Below, in pieces: positions 24,016 through 35,534 of a DNA stretch of 64,000 bases. The notes beneath the pieces were generated by a model. That model made no database searches and was not told the origin of the DNA. It saw nothing but the letters and a program-made list of their open reading frames with translations. Source of the DNA: Phaeosaccion multiseriatum (lineage: Eukaryota; Ochrophyta, other classes); contig OZ218955.1 of the NCBI GenBank assembly GCA_965112735.1, positions 682,001 to 746,000 of the forward strand, given 5' to 3'. The stretch's first letter is position 1, and each line of letters begins with the position of its first letter. Position numbers and translations under genes: made by a program.

Positions 24016-25898
24016 CTAAGGGAAGCTGTAAGGCAGGATGTGGAGGGCGTCGTTGATGATGTACGGGTGTCCGTCGAGCTTCTCGTGCACCTGGAGAGAG
24101 AGGGTGTGTGTGCGTGAGAGAGAGAGAGAGAGGGACGGATCAGCGCGGGGACGAATGATGAGGATCGACACAACAGCCCAGTGAAACGAAGCGACAAACG
24201 ATACGTACGCGACATACATAAACCCCTCGCTTGCTTGACCCTCCACCGTTTGCCTTATACACATCAGGCCGAGACAAGCCCAACCCGTGAGTCGCCCCAA
24301 ACTCCAATAACAAGTCACTTCGAGACTCAGCCAAACTCCGGAGAACCCTGCTCCCAATAGATCGGCCTTCGCTTGCTTACCATGAGAGCGAGGATGCCCA
24401 TCTGCGCGGCTCGGCCGTTGTTCAGCTCAATGGCGCGCTTCTGCATCTTGGTCTCCTGCTCGGCAAAAACAAAGGTGCAATGAGGGGGTTAGAAGGGTGG
24501 CAACACGGGGGAGACGCAGGGAGGAGAGGGGCGGGATGAAGAAGGAAAGGACGCGACAACATAGATACCACTAGTCAGAAAACAACATTCCACCTCCCGC
24601 CTTCTGTGATTCACAACAGAAGGGGAAAAAAACTGCCTACACTCCTTTGACTCTCTCACCTCGGAGAAGGACTCCCACGTCTTGTTGGGCTCGAATCTGT
24701 TCATGTCCCCGGGGAAGGAACCCTCCACCTGCTTCATGACGCCCAGCTCCATGATCATGATGAAGATGAGGATCTGGGTGGTGCCGAAGGCGGGGATCTT
24801 GTCGAAGGCGGCGAAACCGTTGGGCACATCCGAGAACTTGACGTTCTGCGAGATGGACAGGTAGCCGGGCAGGCGCACGTTGTTCTGCACCAAGTGGCCC
24901 AACACGGCAAGCATACTGGCGGATGATGGAGCCAAGGAACGGGTCAGTAATCAATCAGACGTGTGAAAGAAGTGTCAATTCACACAAAGAGAGAGAAACA
25001 CGCCCGCACGCACAAACACATGCACACACCTGATACGTCCGTGCTTGATCTCCACGTAACGCAGTCGGTCGAATCGCTCCTGGTCAGCGTCCTCGAGCAG
25101 GCCCAGGGGGTCCTGATGTGGTCGTGTGTTCGGGTCGGGACGGTTGCAAGGGGGGGGGGTCAGCGGGTAGCGCATAGACAGATGTGAGGTCGAGAGGAGG
25201 GTTGCAAGCACGCCATAAGACCACGCATGCAAAGTTGCAAGTACGGCAAGAGAGGGGAGACTAAACATGAACCAGGAGGAATTGTGCCGCCACACACAGG
25301 CCCTCCTTGCCCACGACCTCCGACCCTTGCAGCACATCAGACTTGCCGCCATCACTCTCGTACTGCATCATCACACGAGCCCAGGTGGGGCAAGCAACTG
25401 AGCCTGTGTCTGTACATTCTGTAACTCCTCTCGGTATCCCTACACACGTATGAGAAAAACATCGGGGGCATTGCAAACTCCGGCAGCAGTATCCACACAA
25501 CAGTACGCACTTGCACAGCCTCTCAACCACGCCAACCGCACCCACTGCTTTGCCTGTGCATATCCACTCTCTACAAGGACATAGTACGCCGAAAACGACC
25601 CACACCAAGGTCTCTGCAGCCCCGCGCACACCCCCATTGCTCTTTTCCTCGCCCATCCCATTATCATCAGAATCTTCGGTATCCCCCTCATCCTCCTCCT
25701 GCGCTGCTGCTGCTCTGCGTGACTTACAAAGAAGCCAAGGGGAGCCTGGGCTCCGAGCTCTGCCTCGAAGGCCATCTTCATGCTGCTCGAGCTCTTGGGG
25801 GCCTTGGCGACCGCAGCGCCGGTGAAAGCGGTGGGTGCCACGAAGGCGGAGGCGCACCCGAGGGTGGCCAGAGTAGCGGCGGCGCAAGCGATCTTCAT
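24016..25898 (-). CDS. Violaxanthin/chlorophyll a-binding light-harvesting protein (VCP/LHC family)
   Basis: Five exons: 25898-25728, 25112-25030, 24915-24660, 24455-24381 and 24090-24016; 219 residues with consistent phases. The leader MKIACAAATLATLGCASAFV is a signal peptide ending in the ASAF motif for import into a four-membrane plastid, followed by a Ser/Lys-rich transit region. The mature part starts near MKMAFEAELGAQAPLGFFDP. Helix 1 has FDRLRYVEIKHGRI with the Glu and His/Arg chlorophyll ligands; helix 3 has KRAIELNNGRAAQMG. The loop with VPNGFAAFDKIP and helix 2 (IMIMELGVM) lie between. It is typical of the eustigmatophyte VCP antenna, which binds chlorophyll a and violaxanthin in the thylakoid. 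It is among the best organism markers in the window. Confidence 0.95.
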
Positions 25899-26176
25899 GG
25901 TGTAGAGGAGGTGGAGGATAAAGAGACAAAAACAAAAGAGTGAGTGAGGTCATTTGTTAAGAAAAGATTTCAAACCCCGGGGGGAATCGAGCTATTACAA
26001 CTTTGGAAATCGAGGTCGAGTGAGAAGCTCGACCCATACATACTTTCCCCCCCCCCCCTTTTTTTGACCTGCTACGGCGGGTACGGGTACGTACTATGGT
26101 AGCTCTATTTTTTGAGAGCGATGTTTTCTATTAGAGGGCTGCCTCTCACTTTGTACATCTCTTCTATGATGGAGTC

Positions 26177-29100
26177 TTAGCCCTTCTTGACTGCGGCTGC
26201 TGCAGTCTCTGAGCCGCGATACTGCTCAATGTGGCTATCGTTCTTGCCGGTAAACACCGGCATGTCTTCCTCCTTGCAAGGCGGGGGCGACTCCCTGACG
26301 AGCATAACAGAAGGGCGAGGAAGAGGGGGAGAGGGGGCTTGTCAGATATTAGATCAGCCGAAAGACAGCAAGAGACAGAGGAGGAGGAGGAGGAGGAGGA
26401 GGAGGAGGAGGAGGAGGAGGAGGAGGAGGAGGAAGAAGAAGAGAAGAGGGTGAATGCGTGAGTGGGGGGTAGCTTAACTGGAACCAGGGGTGGGCGAGGG
26501 CCTCCTCCGCCGACAGACGCTTGGCGGGGTCCAGCTCCAGTAGCCGGGTCAGCAGGTCAAAGCCCGAGGGGGTGAGCACCACGCCCCCCCCGGAGAAGCC
26601 CATCATCTTGAACTTGTCCCTCAGCTTGTTCTCCTGTGGGCCTTTCCACTTCATCTTGCTCGCCAAGGGAAGCTTGCTCCAGCCCGGCCATCGCTCTTCA
26701 GTGGGCACCCCTTTTGTTTGGAGAGCGGGCGGGTGGGAGGCCCAATCAATGAGGTACAAAAACAGTTTGTTTCGGGACCGAAAAGTGTGAATAGTGTGAG
26801 CATGATGCAACAGGAGGGGGGGGGCGTGGAGAAGGATATAGCTGTTACAAAGCAGGCACACGCAAAGAGCAGAGGAGCACACACACGCACACACACACAC
26901 ACATCACACCACACACAGAGAGAGAGAGAAAGAGAAAGAGGCATAGACACGCCCCACGCACATAGAGAGAGAGGCACCCCCCTCCCCCAACACACACACA
27001 CACACACAACCGAACTGACTGACCTAATGTCTCGAAGATCTTGCCAAGCTGCTCGAGCTCCGTCTGCGCCTGGAAGGGGGCCTCGAGCAGCAGTAGCTCG
27101 CCGAAGATGCACCCCACGCCCCATATGTCCACAGGGGTGGAGTACGTGCGCTTGCCCAACAGCAGCTCGGGGGGGCGGTACCAGAGAGTCACCACGAGGG
27201 CAGTGTAGGGGCGGATGGGGTCCTCGTATCTGCAGGCAGGGGGAAAGGTGGGGGCGAGGGGTTAGGGGGGTCAGAGGAATGACGGAGCTGTCGGAGGATG
27301 GGTGGCGGTCATTCCCTCCCTTTGCCTTTCTCTCTCTCTCATGATCCTCCCTCCTCTTCCTCCACTTTCTCCTGCCCTCTTCTCTTCTCCTCTTCCGTCC
27401 TTCTCACTCACCTTCGCGCCAGGCCAAAATCGCACACCGCGAGTTTACCCTTTTGATTGTAGAGCAAGTTGGCACTCTTTATGTCCCTGTGAATGTACCA
27501 ATGCCTGTGCAGGTACTCAATGGCCCTGAGAAGCTGCAGCATGAGACACTTTACCTCCGCTGTGGTCCACTTCTGCTGCTTCTTCTTCATCCTCTCCATC
27601 ACCCACTTCAAGTCGTGGTCGAAATATTCCATCACCATGTACACCTTGTTGAGTTTAGCGGGTAGGTGTATGGGGTATGGGGATCAGGAGCACAAACGCC
27701 ACGAATGATTTCCATGATGCAAGTATCGTACGTGTCTTCTTTACACGCACACACACGCACCCACACGCACACACACACGCACCCACACACCCACCTTGTC
27801 TAGTGACGACCCCACCACCATCTCCTTAACGTTGACGATGTTGGGGTGGTGAAGACTGAGCAGCACGTTGGTCTCTCGTAGGGCAGTGATGGGAAAGCCC
27901 TCCTTCTGCTGCTCCTTGGAGATCTTCACGAGCTTCAGAGCCACCACCTCTCCCGTTGTGCGGTTACGTGCACAGTACACCATGCCTGGGAGGGTAGGTA
28001 GGGAGAAGAGGAGAGGGAGGGAGGGAGGGAGGGAGGGAGGGAGGGAGGGAGGGAGGGAGGGAGGGAGGGAGGGAGGGAAGGAGGGAAGGAGGGAGGGAGG
28101 GAGGGAGGGAGGGAGGGGAGGGAGGGAGGGGAGGGAGGGAGGGAGGGAGGGAATGTGTGGGAGGGTGTGGGTATGTCCGTGAGTGAATGAGTGAGCGAGT
28201 GTGTGAGTGAGTGAGCGAGTGATTTGGTGAGTGATGTGGTGAGTGAGTGAGTGAGTGAGTGAGTGAGTTACACTTTTTAGAATTCTGGCTTGCTCACTCG
28301 TGTGTGAGCGGGTCGAAGAAGTATGATCAACAGATGGTCTGGGGGCCACTTTTGCTGCCGCCTTTCGCCTGCCGTGTCACCAACTGTTGCCGCTTCTCGT
28401 ACTCACCGTAGGCGCCCTCATCGATGTAATTGATGCGCTGGTACTGGTCGACGCTTCGACAGCCCTGCAACAGCGGGTTATACAAGTCCACCGCAACAGG
28501 CGCAGACCCGCTTGCCACCGGAGTGGAGCCGGGCGAGGAAGGAGGGACTGGACTGCTGTGCCCGCCACGCCCGTTTGCGTTACTGTCTTGCGCCCCCCCC
28601 CCTGCTGCTTCTAACGCTGCTGCTGCCTTTGTTCCATTACTACTCCTACTGCTACTACTAATACTACTACCTATGACACTATCTACGACACTGCTGTCAC
28701 CCAGGCCCTTCAGTGCCCCCGACGCCCTCTTCAACCGCTGCTTCATCCCCCTCTCTGCTGCATCGAGCCTCTCCGCTAAGGACTGTTTGCTTGACGGGCC
28801 CGAGTTCCCTTTGGAAGCAGCAGCTGCAGAGGACGAAGACAGCGACCGAGGCACCATCAGGGTCTTGGTGGGAACGGCCTTCCTGTCGCCTCCCGCTCCC
28901 TTGTCGCTTTTGCTGCTGCCCAACTGCGCTCCTGTTTCTAAAGATGCTTTTTCTTTTGCTTTGCTCCCCACCACTTCACCATCCTCCATGGCAACTCCAT
29001 CAGCTCCCCCTTGCTGCTGCGGTTCCCCTGCTGCTCCTATTGTCTCCTTGTTTTCCTTCGGCGATGCTTCCTCTCTGGGCTTCTTCGAGGCTGAACCTGC

Positions 29101-29349
29101 TCCTCCCTTCCCTACTTCTCCAGCCCCCCCCCCTGCTGCTGCACAACCTTCATTTCCTGCTGATGACGTTGGCGATGATGCTGCCTGTCCCCCCTCTCCT
29201 GCCGAGACTGATCCCCCACCCCTCGACGCCACCGCTGCCCCTGCTGTAGCTGCTGCTCCTCCACCTTTCTTTAATGCTATTGGCGCCTTATCATCTCCCT
29301 CCCCATCCTCCGAGTCACTACTTGCCCAGCGGTCCCTCTTCTTGGACAT
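26177..29349 (-). CDS. CDK11: Cyclin-dependent kinase, CDK11 (PITSLRE) type
   Basis: Six exons: 29349-28407, 27985-27795, 27650-27412, 27229-27024, 26710-26479 and 26294-26177; phases close to give 642 residues. The N-terminal ~300 residues are Ala/Ser/Gly-rich and disordered. The kinase domain has the glycine loop [13 protein letters not shown], the VAIK-like Lys in VALKLV, the cyclin-binding helix FPITALRE (PITSLRE in animal CDK11), [16 protein letters not shown], the T-loop [18 protein letters not shown] with the phospho-acceptor Thr, and [11 protein letters not shown]. It ends [18 protein letters not shown] plus a short tail. CDK11 acts with cyclin L in transcription and pre-mRNA splicing. 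Intron 1 (28406-27986) holds GGGA and GAGT microsatellites. Divergent from the ABI-like gene, sharing a region of about 570 bases. Confidence 0.93.
26377..26440. repeat. (GGA)n microsatellite in CDK11 intron
   Basis: Trinucleotide run between the last two exons of the CDK11 gene; pyrimidine-rich in the gene's sense strand. Confidence 0.95.
28010..28270. repeat. (GGGA)n and (GAGT)n microsatellites in CDK11 intron 1
   Basis: 28015-28151 is GGGA with a few GGAA units; 28180-28268 is GAGT/GAGC-rich. In the sense strand this reads (ACTC)n then (TCCC)n, leading to the acceptor at 27986. Confidence 0.95.
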
Positions 29350-29842
29350 TGCCGCTCACACAGCAGCAGCAAGCTCGCCTCCGCCGTTGGCCAAAATCTT
29401 TCACCCTTCCCTCTTCAGCTGTTGCCGGCCCTCTGTCGCGAGCCGTCTCGCTTCGGGCACTGCTCCCTTGACCCACCTTCCGACGAGAACGACGGCAGCG
29501 ACGCACCTGTGCGAGCAGGACCCACAGAAGGAGGGGATATTGAGCTACTATCGCAGAGAGGATGGCAGCAAACGGCTTCATCCTCCACTTCCACCCCCTT
29601 CTTCTTACAAACACCATCCGCTCTGAGTACCGCAGAAGGAGGAACGCGGGAGCTGAGAAGCAGCAGCAGAGGTAGAGCACAGCAGGGTGAAATGGCCAGG
29701 GGAGATCGTTGACGAAGCACCAAGGAGGATGGAGAGGAGAAACGGGAGAGAGTAGTTGAGAGGGAAGTGGAAGAAAGACGAAAAAACCTACAACAGCTGC
29801 AGGAGGGGAACTCGGAGGGAACGAGACAGCAGACAGGCAGGC

Positions 29843-29883
<41 letters not shown>

Positions 29884-29916
29884 CGACACGACAAGCGCAC
29901 TAGTGGGGAAGGAAAG
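29350..29916. promoter_or_regulatory. Divergent intergenic region, CDK11 / ABI-like gene, with (CAGA)n
   Basis: Shared 5' flank of two divergent genes. A (CAGA)n microsatellite lies at about 29836-29882, just before the chosen ATG at 29917 of the ABI-like gene. The frame stays open upstream to an ATG at 29767, so a longer N-terminus containing the repeat is possible. No TATA-like element was recognised. Confidence 0.5.
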
Positions 29917-31344
29917 ATGGCGCCCCCTTCGTCCGAAAGGCTTCGCTCGTCCTTGTCCTCCCTGCAGGACAAGCGCGGGCAGGTGGACGACGTGGTCAAG
30001 TACTGTCAGGACTCATACCTAGAGCCGTCTGCGGACAAGCGGCGCGTATGGCAGCAGACAGAAACGTACCTCAGGGACGCCCTCGAGTCCGTCATGGTGG
30101 ACATTGAGGGCGTGGCGAAGGAGCTGGGCGCGGTGGTGGAGGCGCAAGCGGTGGAGTTGGACAGGGTAGGGAAGAGCGTTGTCGTGGCCAAGAGAGGGCT
30201 AAAGCAACAGCAGGATGCACTGGCGGCGGGGAAGCTGGCGGAGCAAATGTATACCGTAGAGCGGGCGCCTGCGCGGCAGAAAGTAGTCCAGCTCCGGGAG
30301 AGTGAGCGACCCGACATCTGCCGATCAATGCCACCGCACCAGAGAATACCCTTGCGAGAGAGGCTGAAGACGCCTTTCCAGCAGGTGGCTGCGGGGGGCG
30401 TAGGAGGTGCCAACGGGGGGGGCAAGAGAGGAAGCGCTGCCGCAACCGGTGGAGGTGGGGCCCGCAATGGCGGTGGTGCGCTTGACCCGTTCCAATCGCT
30501 CATCAAGGGCGATGAGCTGCTCATGGGGGATGACGACGACGACGATGACGATGACGGCGCTTTTATGGGCATGGACTTTGGCACCATGGACGTAAACGGG
30601 AAACTGAACAGTATGTCAACCATGTCCATGTCGAACGCCTCCTCCTCCGCCGGGGGCGGGGCACTGGGTGCGTCTGGCAATCTCACCTCCAGCAGGGACA
30701 GCAGCAGTGGTGGGGGAGGAGGAGGGGGCGACGACAGTGGCGGTAACGGAGGTGGCGGTGCTCGAGGAGGGCGAAGGAGCAGCATCGCAGCGGGTGAAGG
30801 GCGGGGTAGTGGGGCTGGGGGTGGGGCTTCTTCCATGGGCGACACCGGACGGCGAGCTTCTTCGCCTAACCAGACCCTCCCCCGACCGGCTCCAGCGATG
30901 TTTTCCGCACCGAAGCCGACTACTTCGTTGGCTCCTCAGCGCTTCGTATCCAACGCTCCGACCGCCGGTGCGGGGGGACGGAGGTCATCGTCAGCAGCAG
31001 GAGGACCACCCCCGCTTCTCTCCCGCAGCTCTGGCGCGCCACCTCCTTCGTTCAGCAGAGGGGCGAATTCTACATCTGCATCCACCACGCCCCCACCCCC
31101 ACCTTCACAGCTCGCCCCTCCTCTTCCACCCTCCTCCTCCTCTCGACCTGCCCCTCCACCCCCCCCTCCTCCCCTGAGCCAGGCTGGGCCCGCCAGCGAT
31201 GCTCCTCCTCCCCCCCGACCTCCCCCTCCTCCTCCTCCTCCTTCACGAGCGTCTGGCACTGCCCCACCCCCTCCTCCCCCACCTCTCAGCTCACGATCTG
31301 GCGCCCCTCCCCCTCCTCCACCCCCGCCACCTCCTAAGAACTGA
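29917..31344 (+). CDS. ABI-like subunit of the SCAR/WAVE complex
   Basis: Single exon, 475 residues from the ATG at 29917. The first ~150 residues have the helical layout of Abl-interactor proteins: SLQDKRGQVDDVVKYCQDSY, a run ending ESVMVDIEGVAKELGAVVEA, QAVELDRVGKSV, then the basic end of the homeo-homologous region (ARQKVVQLRESERP). The middle is Gly/Ser/Asn-rich with an acidic DDDDDDD stretch, and the last ~110 residues are proline-rich with long Pro runs between Ser/Ala/Gly, as in ABI and other actin regulators that bind profilin or SH3 domains. Expected role: structural subunit of the WAVE complex upstream of Arp2/3. No SH3 domain is present at the C-terminus, as in plant and protist ABIs. 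The alternative start at 29767 adds a Gln/Arg/Thr-rich repeat and is less likely. Confidence 0.7.
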   Translation: MAPPSSERLRSSLSSLQDKRGQVDDVVKYCQDSYLEPSADKRRVWQQTETYLRDALESVMVDIEGVAKELGAVVEAQAVELDRVGKSVVVAKRGLKQQQDALAAGKLAEQMYTVERAPARQKVVQLRESERPDICRSMPPHQRIPLRERLKTPFQQVAAGGVGGANGGGKRGSAAATGGGGARNGGGALDPFQSLIKGDELLMGDDDDDDDDDGAFMGMDFGTMDVNGKLNSMSTMSMSNASSSAGGGALGASGNLTSSRDSSSGGGGGGGDDSGGNGGGGARGGRRSSIAAGEGRGSGAGGGASSMGDTGRRASSPNQTLPRPAPAMFSAPKPTTSLAPQRFVSNAPTAGAGGRRSSSAAGGPPPLLSRSSGAPPPSFSRGANSTSASTTPPPPPSQLAPPLPPSSSSRPAPPPPPPPLSQAGPASDAPPPPRPPPPPPPPSRASGTAPPPPPPPLSSRSGAPPPPPPPPPPKN

Positions 31345-31961
31345 GCGAAGCGAGAAGTGGATGTGTGTGTTGGAGGGGGGCGGGGGGGGGAGGGATGGGA
31401 AATCCCTCCTGTGCCCTAGCCCTCTTCTCCAAATGCCAAGCATTGGTGCTGGTCAGTGACTCCGAGAGAGAGAGAGGGCGAGAGAGCCAAGGCTTGGTTG
31501 TGGACAGATCTCTCTCTGCTGGGCGGCCACAGCAGCGGCGGTGGGCAGAGGGCCTCGGAGTGAGGTGTGGAGACATGATATTGGGTGGAGATATCGGGCA
31601 GCTTTGCAGGCTCGAACAGGGCTCCTCACATGTACCCACCTAAGCAGCACCCTGGGCCAGGGAGACAGGGCGGATGCTACGCACAGCTCTTGCAGCCAAG
31701 GCTAGCTCCAGCTAGATGGATGTACGGGTGGATGGATGGATGGATGGATGGATGGATGGATGGGGGCGCCACGTAGGGGAGCAGCAGGCAGGCAGGAAGG
31801 CAGGCAGGCAGGCAGACACCGACTAGGAGACTCAATTACATTAATGTCGACCTCTCCAGCCTCAACTTTTCGATGCAGGCTCATTTCCAGTCATATGGGC
31901 GAAAAGGTGTCAGGACGGATACCTCTCATAGCACCCGCAAAGGCAAAAAGAAGAGGAGAAG
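31345..31961. other. Intergenic region with (GGAT)n
   Basis: Between the ABI-like and ClpP genes on the same strand. (GGAT)n at 31728-31763 and (GGCA)n near 31788-31816. No further gene seen. Confidence 0.6.
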
Positions 31962-33249
31962 ATGATGAGGGATGTGGTGGTCGCGGCCGTGGTTGCAGTG
32001 GCGTGCTTGGTGTCCCACGCGAGCGCCTTCATGACAGGTCCCTCTTTTATGACTGGCAGCATGAGCATGGGGCTTCGCATGCCCATGGCGAGCCGAGACG
32101 TAGGAGGCGGAGCATCCGCAACCCCCACAGCAGTACGGAGAGCAAGAGCGCAGAGCGGGGCATCATCGCTGGTGATGATGCCTATCGGTGTGCCCAAGGT
32201 GGCCTACAGAGTGCCAGGGGCGCAGAGCGCGGACTGGGTAGATATCTACAACCGCTTGTACAGAGAGAGGATCATCTTTCTCGGGCAGGAGATTGACGAC
32301 GAGCTCGCTAACCAAATCATCGGGGTACTGCTGGTGCGTGGATTCAAGTGAAGTGGGCTCATGTCCCTGGTGGTTGGCCGGAGGGTAGAGGCATAGGCGC
32401 CCGTGCTGCTCGAGTGCGCGAAGCCACATATCTAAGAGGAGGGGGCGTGGGTCGTGTGATGCAATTTGGCGGCGGGACCGACAAAGCCTTCTGGAAACAA
32501 GGAGAGCTAGGGAGGGGAGGCTTTGTGTGTTGCTGCTCTCTCTTGTCTTATTGTTGGTTGCGCTGCGTTCTGTTTCTGACGCAGCTTCGCTGCAGAAGCT
32601 GCAGAAGCTGCTGCTGCTATCAGCCTTTCCAAGCCCCTTTCACCAATTCCTCCCTCGCATCTTTATCTCATTACTGCATCTGTCATGTGCGTGCCTCGCC
32701 CTCCTCCTTCGCTCCTCTGCCATGCTCAAATCCGCCCCCACTTTCATTGCGCATCACCTCATGATCCTTCCTCATTCCTCGCTCTCTCTCCTCTCTTCCT
32801 TCCCTTTTCAGTTCCTTGACTCGGAGGACAGCTCGAGGCCCATTTACCTCTACATCAACTGCCCCGGAGGGTCTGTGATTGCAGGGTTAGCAATGTACGA
32901 CACCATCCAACACATCGAGTCGGAGGTGGTGACCATTAACGTCGGACTCGCAGCTTCAATGGCGTCCTTTATCCTCGCCGCGGGGCAAAAGGGAAAGCGT
33001 ATGGCCCTCCCCCACTCGCGAGTCATGATCCATCAGCCCATGGGCGGAGCTCAAGGGCAGGCAGAGGATATTAAGGTGGAGGCCTCGCAGATTATGCGCA
33101 TCCGAGACAACATTGTCAAGATGTATGCCATGATGAGTGGACAGACGCAGGAGAAGGTGACGGATGCGCTGGATAGGGATAACTTTATGAGCGCAGATGA
33201 GGCGCTGGAATTTGGCATTGTCGACACCATTGTAGAGCTCAGGGAATAG
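31962..33249 (+). CDS. clpP: Plastid-targeted ClpP protease subunit
   Basis: Two exons, 31962-32333 and 32812-33249, in phase; 269 residues. The N-terminus [20 protein letters not shown] is a signal peptide followed by SAFMTGPSF, the bipartite leader of complex plastids. The peptidase domain runs from ~80: [24 protein letters not shown], the catalytic Ser in [10 protein letters not shown], the catalytic His in [10 protein letters not shown], and the Asp in [13 protein letters not shown]. All three triad residues are present, so it is a catalytic ClpP rather than a ClpR. It forms the proteolytic barrel that works with a ClpC-type chaperone in the stroma. Two adjacent ATGs (31962, 31965) are equivalent. 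Confidence 0.93.
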
Positions 33250-34181
33250 ATACGAGAGGAGAGAATAGGTGGGTGCAAAGACGGAGGAGGAGGAAGACGA
33301 AGGATAGAGAGAGGGTGCTCGGAGCAAGCGATTGGAGGAAGGAAGGAAGGAAGGAAGGAAAAGGTATGGGCTACGACGAGTACTTTCTCTGTGGCCCCAC
33401 TGGTTGGGGGGTGGCGGAGGCCCATGTCCTGCCAGCAGCAGCCAAGGCCACATGTTGGGGGAAGGCCTCGGCATGTTGACTGGGGCGGTGGACGGAGCCG
33501 TCTTGTTTCTTCCTTCCCTCCGTCTGCGGGCTCCCTGCCCTGGGGTGGAGTCGGGGGGAGCTCTGCATATGGGACGCACCAATCCTTGCGTGTGGGTGTG
33601 GGCGTGTGTGTGTGTGTATGTGTGGGTGTGGGTGTGGGTGTGCACTCCAGAGCTCTGGGGAGGGCGCGTGCTGCGGCGGGGGCGGCAGCAAGAGAAGCAG
33701 GGGCGGCGGGGGGGGGAGGCGTCGTTGACCTGACATGAGAGAGGGAAGGAAGCACATCACAGCATGGCTCACGTGGGATGTGTCGAAAGACAGGCGCCAC
33801 AAGAGGATAACGCAGTAAACGGTCTTTTTGCACGGCCTGTGCTGGCCCAGTAGGTGACGACGAAGGGCAAGGGACCGCAGTCTTCGTGTAGTGGGGGCAC
33901 TTGCTGTCCCGATTTTGAATGCACGACCTCAAAACGAGTCTTACTCTTGCGGGATTCAAATCCGTCAATACATTAGGTAGTCAACTTAATTTCGGGGGGG
34001 AGAAGAAGTCAAATTGTGTTCTTCACCACACACACATTTAGGGACGGTGGGCGCCTACTTACGCACTTGTCACATACACAGAGAATTACATTGACCGAGG
34101 TCTGACCTCGTAATGCTATGCACCCCCTCTTCTCCTCCTCCTCCCCGCCTCCCCACCTCTCCTCTCCCCAACTCAACTCCT
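33250..34181. other. Convergent intergenic region
   Basis: Between the 3' ends of ClpP (+) and the YceD-like gene (-). (GGAA)n at about 33341-33360 and a GTGTGG-rich stretch at 33594-33640. No gene recognised. Confidence 0.6.
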
Positions 34182-35534
34182 CTACGCCTGAAACTCTTCC
34201 GTGGGGAAGTCATCCTCCACCATATCCATGAGGCTTGGGTTGGTGGCCCCCATCTCCCGCATGATCCTCCTAAAGTCGTAGGGCCTGTCCTCCTCGTCAG
34301 GGTGCCGATTCCACATGCCCACCTCTAGCGAAAAGTACTGTGCCGCAAGCTCCCCCAAGTCAAGGTCGCTCCCGTGCTCCACCTCTTCATCGATTTCGCC
34401 AATCTCCCCCCCAGACTCGGAGCCCCAGTCGTCGTCATCATCGCCGTCTCCACCCATGATCCCACCCGAGAAGGCCTGGTTGAATAAGCCAAGCGAGGAG
34501 CTGTCCAGCCCGGGTGCAGCTGTGACCGAGACTGCTCCGGCGATCATACCTCCTACACCGTCCTCGTCGTCATCGTCCTGCTCCGCACGCTCCCGAATCT
34601 TGGTCGTAAACACGCCCTTCACGACCTTGGTGAAGGGTCGCGTGGTTCTGGCGCATTCGAGGTCCACCTCCCCTTCTAAGGAGCCCTCCACGACAATGAT
34701 ATCGGACGCACCTTCTTCCCGCGAAACGGTCATGGACGCCTCGAGCTTGCCAATGCCCAGATACAGGAAGCGCTTGGCCAAGGCTTGGCGCTCCTCCTCC
34801 GTGCTGATCACCTTAAAGCTCCTCGACCTCCGCTTCGTGAGCTTGGTCAGCGAAAAGGGGCGAGAAAAGGCCACGGGGTCGGGCTCCACGGGCCTATTCT
34901 TGTCCAACTTTCTTTGCTTCCTCTCAATTTTCTGCTGCTTCTTCTTCTTGATCCTCTCTTCCCTCTTTACGTCTCGTTCCTCCTTGCGCAGCTGCTGCAG
35001 CTTCTGCAGTGCGATTCGTTCTTCTTCCTTCGCAGCCCGCGTCTCCTCCGTCTCGTCCTCATCCTCCTCCGCCTCAAGGTTCATCCAATCGGGCCACTCT
35101 TTTGCCATTTCCCCGGCAGTCGGCGCCGCCGCCGCAGCTGCTAGTGCTGACAAAGCTGTCGCATTTTCCTCGGTCCCTTCCACTTCTCCATCGCCCTTCT
35201 GCTGCGCCCCCACCCCGTCCGCGTCTCTTGCCTCCTCATTCTCATTCGCGGCCCCTGCTCCAAGTCTCGACGAGCTTCTCCTCCCCTGAAGAGCACAAAC
35301 ACCACTACCCCAACCCCGACCCGCAGCAAGAACGAGAGGAGCTGGTGAAAGTGTCGTCAACCTGTCACACCTCCTCCCTCGCTCTTCTGCTCCACTCGCT
35401 GCTGAAGGACGGTGCGGGGCACTACGGGAAGACACAGGCAAGGTCGGACTGATGAAGGCGGATCCACCACCGCCCCCGCCTATGAGGGCCGCAGCAATCG
35501 ACAAAGCCAAGCACTTGGGGCAGCTGGAGAGCAT
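34182..35534 (-). CDS. Plastid YceD/DUF177 family protein (23S rRNA accumulation)
   Basis: Single exon, 450 residues from the ATG at 35534. The leader MLSSCPKCLALSIAAALIGG followed by GSAFISPTLP looks like a signal peptide plus SAF plastid motif. A second in-frame Met upstream (35609) would bury this signal and is disfavoured. The core (~230-430) follows bacterial YceD: EEERQALAKRFLYLGIGKLE, IIVVEGSLEGEVDLECART, RPFTKVVKGVF and, near the end, DLDLGELAAQYFSLEVGMW. Between leader and core lies a Glu/Lys/Arg-rich coiled coil. YceD-type proteins are needed for normal 23S rRNA levels in bacteria and plastids; the same job in this plastid is inferred. An acidic linker splits the conserved domain. 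Confidence 0.75.
   Translation of the reverse strand: MLSSCPKCLALSIAAALIGGGGGGSAFISPTLPVSSRSAPHRPSAASGAEERGRRCDRLTTLSPAPLVLAAGRGWGSGVCALQGRRSSSRLGAGAANENEEARDADGVGAQQKGDGEVEGTEENATALSALAAAAAAPTAGEMAKEWPDWMNLEAEEDEDETEETRAAKEEERIALQKLQQLRKEERDVKREERIKKKKQQKIERKQRKLDKNRPVEPDPVAFSRPFSLTKLTKRRSRSFKVISTEEERQALAKRFLYLGIGKLEASMTVSREEGASDIIVVEGSLEGEVDLECARTTRPFTKVVKGVFTTKIRERAEQDDDDEDGVGGMIAGAVSVTAAPGLDSSSLGLFNQAFSGGIMGGDGDDDDDWGSESGGEIGEIDEEVEHGSDLDLGELAAQYFSLEVGMWNRHPDEEDRPYDFRRIMREMGATNPSLMDMVEDDFPTEEFQA

Noticed and set aside
28430-29626. Plus-strand open frame opposite CDK11 exon 1
   Set aside because: Shadow of the Ala/Ser/Gly-rich N-terminal exon; no family similarity, and the opposite strand carries a phase-consistent kinase gene.
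33930-33980. GGATTCAAATCC resembling a tRNA T-arm
   Set aside because: No acceptor, D or anticodon arms pair around it on either strand.
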